DNA of 64,000 nt from Drosophila pseudoobscura (lineage: Eukaryota; Arthropoda; Insecta; Diptera; Drosophilidae), in NCBI RefSeq assembly GCF_009870125.1, contig NC_046683.1, forward strand, positions 4,154,001-4,218,000. Direction: 5' to 3'. The notes under the pieces were generated by a model, which was not told where the DNA came from, made no database searches, and saw only the letters and a list, made by a program, of their open reading frames with translations. The translations under genes and the position numbers were made by a program. This document shows, in pieces, positions 60,781 to 64,000 of this stretch; position 1 is the stretch's first letter, and every line of letters starts with the position of its first letter.

Positions 60781-61466
60781 ATTTTCTAGAATTTTCCCCT
60801 AGATCTGGAGCAGCATTTCTCTAACAGAGTGGTCTGGTGTGGTGTGTGCTGCACACGTCAACAAAAACAACTGAACTGATCGCTGGAGAATGCTTTCTCT
60901 TTCGGCATTCTTTCCCCGTTTCCACGCACCACTGCCAAACCGGTCTTGGACTTGATTTAGCTACGCCTTGGCTTGGGCTTTTGGCTTTGTCTCTGGCTTT
61001 GTCTCTGGCTTTGGCTTTGGCTCTGGCTCTGGCTCTGGCTTTGGCTCTGATTCTGGCCTAGACTGGTCGACAATGGGTTAATCGGTCTCTGTCCATGATC
61101 TGAGATCATATTCGTCGATTTTTATGTTCGAATTGATACTACTAGCCAGCTAGGACTTCAGCCCCGAACAAAGAATTGTATCCCACTGATAATTACATGG
61201 TCTACAAGATTGGCTTATTTTTAAATGTTTCCTTAAAAAGCAGTTTTTCAAAAATAAGCTTTAAAAAGATGAAATCAAAGTACCAAAACGTAAGAGTGCA
61301 CGGAGTGAAACGTAAGTGTGTATGGAATGTTACGAGTGTTGCGCGCCAAAGAGAAATTTTGGCGCTGCCTCACGGGCGTCTACGATACTACAGAGAATAC
61401 AATGCCTAAAAGTATGCAATGTAAGAAATCATGTACAGTTGTACTTTTCAACAACAGGTCTAAGTT
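60781..61466. promoter_or_regulatory. 5' flank of twisted
   Basis: Holds the likely tw promoter, with GGTCTGGTGTGGTGTG near 60,832-60,846 on plus, then CTCTGGCTTTGG repeats (60,985-61,055) and A/T-rich sequence. No gene is seen. Confidence 0.35.
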
Positions 61467-61905
61467 GCGTCTCTAGAATGCAGTAGAATGTATGTAGATA
61501 TCGTGTCATGTAGATATGAGATCAACAAAAGCGACGTCCCCCGTTGAGCGCCCGAACCAACAGAACTACAACAAAAGCGACGTCCCCCGTTGAGCGCGCG
61601 AACCAAAGGATCTACAACGCAATCTCAGTGGCGTCTCTAGAATGCAGTAGAATGTATGTAGACATCGTGTCATGTAGATATGAGATCAACAAAAGCGACG
61701 TCCCCCGTTGAGCGCCCGAACCAACAGAACTACAACAAAAGCGACGTCCCCCGTTGAGCGCCCGAACCAAAGGATCTACAACGCAATCTCAGTGGCGTCT
61801 CTAGAATGCAGTAGATATATGTAGATATTGTGTCATGTAGAAGGAGATCAACAAAAGCGACGTCCCCCTTTGCGCGACCGAACCAACGGATCTACAACGC
61901 AACCA
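61467..61905 (+). repeat. tandem repeat array, 164-bp unit with nested 45-bp duplication
   Basis: GCGTCTCTAGAATGCAGTAG recurs at 61,467, 61,631 and 61,795, an exact 164-bp period. Each of the first two units holds two copies of ACAAAAGCGACGTCCCCCGT TGAGCGC (split here) followed by CGAACCAA; the third, more diverged unit holds one. Short frames across it are repeat artefacts. Confidence 0.9.
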
Positions 61906-64000
61906 CTCCATGCACAAAGGTTGCGGCAAGATTTAATTTGTATGGGCCAGACTCATGTGTCGAGAAAACGAGCAGCACGTCCCGCAACATGGGCAACATT
62001 CTGCATACCTTAGGGAAAAGGATATAATAGAATTGCGGAAATCTTTGTCATCCTAGGCTCTAATTAATGCAGAAACTAGTCAGTCTTTGTTTTAAAAGTA
62101 TTTCAACGATATTTTGCAATTAGTGATGTTCTTACAGAGACCAAGAATGTGTATCGGGATCAGGATATACAGGAAAACTAATCAAATGCATGGGTACGTC
62201 TAAAACATATATTTTGAGAAATTTTCTTTATTAATTAAGTAATTAGTTTCTTAATTAGCAGCATTATTCAACGGAATATCAAAATTGAGCAAGCCATCAG
62301 AGTGGCGTAAATTATTCTTTTCAGGAAGCACCAACCTATCCGATGATGTGTCTTGGGCTCCAGAATCAACAGATCCGATCCTCAATGCTAATTACCCAAA
62401 TCTATGCCGTCATATCTAATAGTTCCTCCATTTGTGCCTTAATGATAATTTAGCGTGGAAATCGGTACCACTCTTGGGGGATGGCAAACAAATTGAAATT
62501 TGAGACCGGTTCCGAGGCCCATGGCCCATGGCTAATAGCCATTTGGGGGCTCATTGAAATGCATTTGTCCCACAATTCGTTTTGTGCTGCATTTATTGCG
62601 TTGGCCCCACAGCTCTTGGACACATTTAACGCACGTAAATGGCCAATCCAAGCACACGGCCACAGCCACAGCCTTAGCCACGGCACTGCTTTGGCCAGAG
62701 CTGCCTGGGGATCGGCGTCTGCCCCTCGTTTTAGCTGTTTCCACGCTTTAGGCCCATCGCTAGATATTCTTTGCATACCCCCGGATACGTATAGAAGTCC
62801 TATTGGGGGGATATAGCTGACTCGTTCATATCGCGGTATATCCATGCACATCACATATTATTCCTTAGACATTTTAGTACTCTTCCGCTCTTGATCCCTG
62901 GGTATCCAATGGTCGATTCGTAAGAACATCGAAGACGGAGAGTACTACTCGTACGACACCGATGAGGATGACGATAAAGCGTCAGAGAGCTGGCTGCTTC
63001 GCTTGGCTTATTCTCAGTCTTGGGGCCCGTCTTGGTCCCAATCTTCGGTGTCGGTCTACAGGTCTTTGGTCTTAGCCAAGGGGGGATGGCGACTTCGGCC
63101 GTCTGGCCGTCTGTCTGTCTGTCTTTCTGTCTGTCTGTTTGCCAGGGCGGCTTTAATCGCTTTGATCTTGGCGCACAAGAGTTAATTGCACGCTTGCTGC
63201 ACAGTTGCTGCCGCTGCTTGTGGTTGTTGCTGCTGCTGCTGTTTCTGTTGCTGCCACATGTTTCTGTTGTTGCACCGACCGCCTGGCAATTTGTTGGATA
63301 GAAACGTTGCCCGGCACGCGGTGTGGCAGCTTCAATCAAATTAATTGCGGCTCGGCTATTAAGCCCGTTGTTGAATTGCTTTTGCTGCTGTTCGGTGCCC
63401 ATTCCCATGCCCTCCCCCCCCCCACACACACACACACATCATCCTTTAAGGGGTGCCCCAGTAGTCGACTACCAGCGTGTCCCGACGTGTCTCTTAATGT
63501 GTGTGACACTCTCGCAGGGTGGCGTTGCAACGTTGCAACGAAGACCCAGAAGAGACACGACACGCACAGGTAGGACAACAGGTAGCACAGAGGCAGGGCC
63601 AGGGGCAGACGAGGCGATGCCTACAGGCGGTGGATTAGGTGAGGGGGAGAGTGGAGAGGGAGCAAGGAAGAAGGGAAAGAGAAAGAGAAAGGGTGGGGCT
63701 CTTAGCAAAACGCTGGCAATCAACGCCGGTGCCTCTGTCATTAAGCATTTTCCTTCTAATTGCCGCTGCCATTGCAGGGGCCGAACAATAGCAACAATTT
63801 AGCTTCCTTTTGTTGCAATTAAACGAATTCGTGCTGCCCCGCCAGAGTGCCGCTCTCGCATAATTAACCCATATGGTGGGACAGAGAAAGGAGGAACCTC
63901 GAGGCACGTGAGAATCGCAAGAAGCACAGCGGGGGCCCTCAATGCACTTGGATTTCGAATCTCACTGATTTGGATACCACTCGGCCACTGCCACCGAAAG
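61906..64000. other. right-end region with no supported gene
   Basis: Non-coding by eye. There is a CCACAGCCACAG run (about 62,660-62,680), CTGTCTGTCTGT repeats (63,110-63,140), a TGCTGCTGCTG tract (63,226-63,250), a C/CA run (63,413-63,438) and GGAAAGAGAAAG-type purine runs (63,640-63,695). A minus-strand frame at 62,851-63,435 follows these repeats and lacks a conserved core. The region may be an intron or spacer of a gene outside the window. Confidence 0.45.

Noticed and set aside
62851-63435. A 194-codon minus-strand frame near the right edge
   Set aside because: It follows CTGT and GCTGCT repeats (the QTDRQKDRQTDGQ-like part), has no conserved core and no splice context I could support.

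Overview
The window is animal nuclear DNA and almost certainly comes from a Drosophila species. The genes carry 50-80 bp GT-AG introns. Promoter spacers hold the fly core elements DRE (TATCGATA-like) and Motif 1 (GGTCACAC-like). The recognisable proteins (Sap30, Rrp45, Lamtor5, Tom70, prage, twisted/POMT2) read as close fly orthologues. The long spacers are rich in CA/GT, GA and CAG/CAA simple repeats. I lean towards a species outside the melanogaster group, possibly the obscura group, but the window alone does not prove this.

Left block (1-9.5 kb) is dense with housekeeping genes. It starts with the 5' coding exon of a HAPSTR1/C16orf72-family gene (minus, running off the left edge). Rrp45 (plus, exosome subunit) is divergent from it. 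Sap30 (minus, Sin3/HDAC co-repressor) converges on Rrp45 and is divergent from Lamtor5 (plus, Ragulator). Tom70 (minus, intronless mitochondrial import receptor) converges on Lamtor5. All splice sites and phases could be worked out by eye.

Middle block (about 15-46 kb) is dominated by prage, a minus-strand DEDDh RNA exonuclease of the REXO1 type. Two large shared coding exons (17,291-15,316 and 26,338-25,898) are separated by 8.6 kb. Upstream lie two candidate alternative first coding exons, at 39.2 kb (encoding a membrane segment) and 46.1 kb (soluble). Both end in the phase the shared exon needs. The largest intron contains a textbook recursive-splice (ratchet) site at 42.78 kb. The introns hold a Tc1-like miniature element at 22.1-22.65 kb, clusters of TATCGAT motifs, diverged tandem repeats and many simple repeats.

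Right block (49-64 kb) begins with a tail-to-tail inverted duplication of about 1 kb per arm, carrying two nearly identical copies of a 162-residue gene of unknown function. A small protamine-like MST-HMG-box gene follows, then an ecdysteroid-22-kinase-like (CHK kinase) gene on plus, converging on twisted (POMT2, protein O-mannosyltransferase) on minus. Beyond twisted lies a 164-bp tandem repeat array (61.47-61.9 kb), then 2 kb in which I see no gene.
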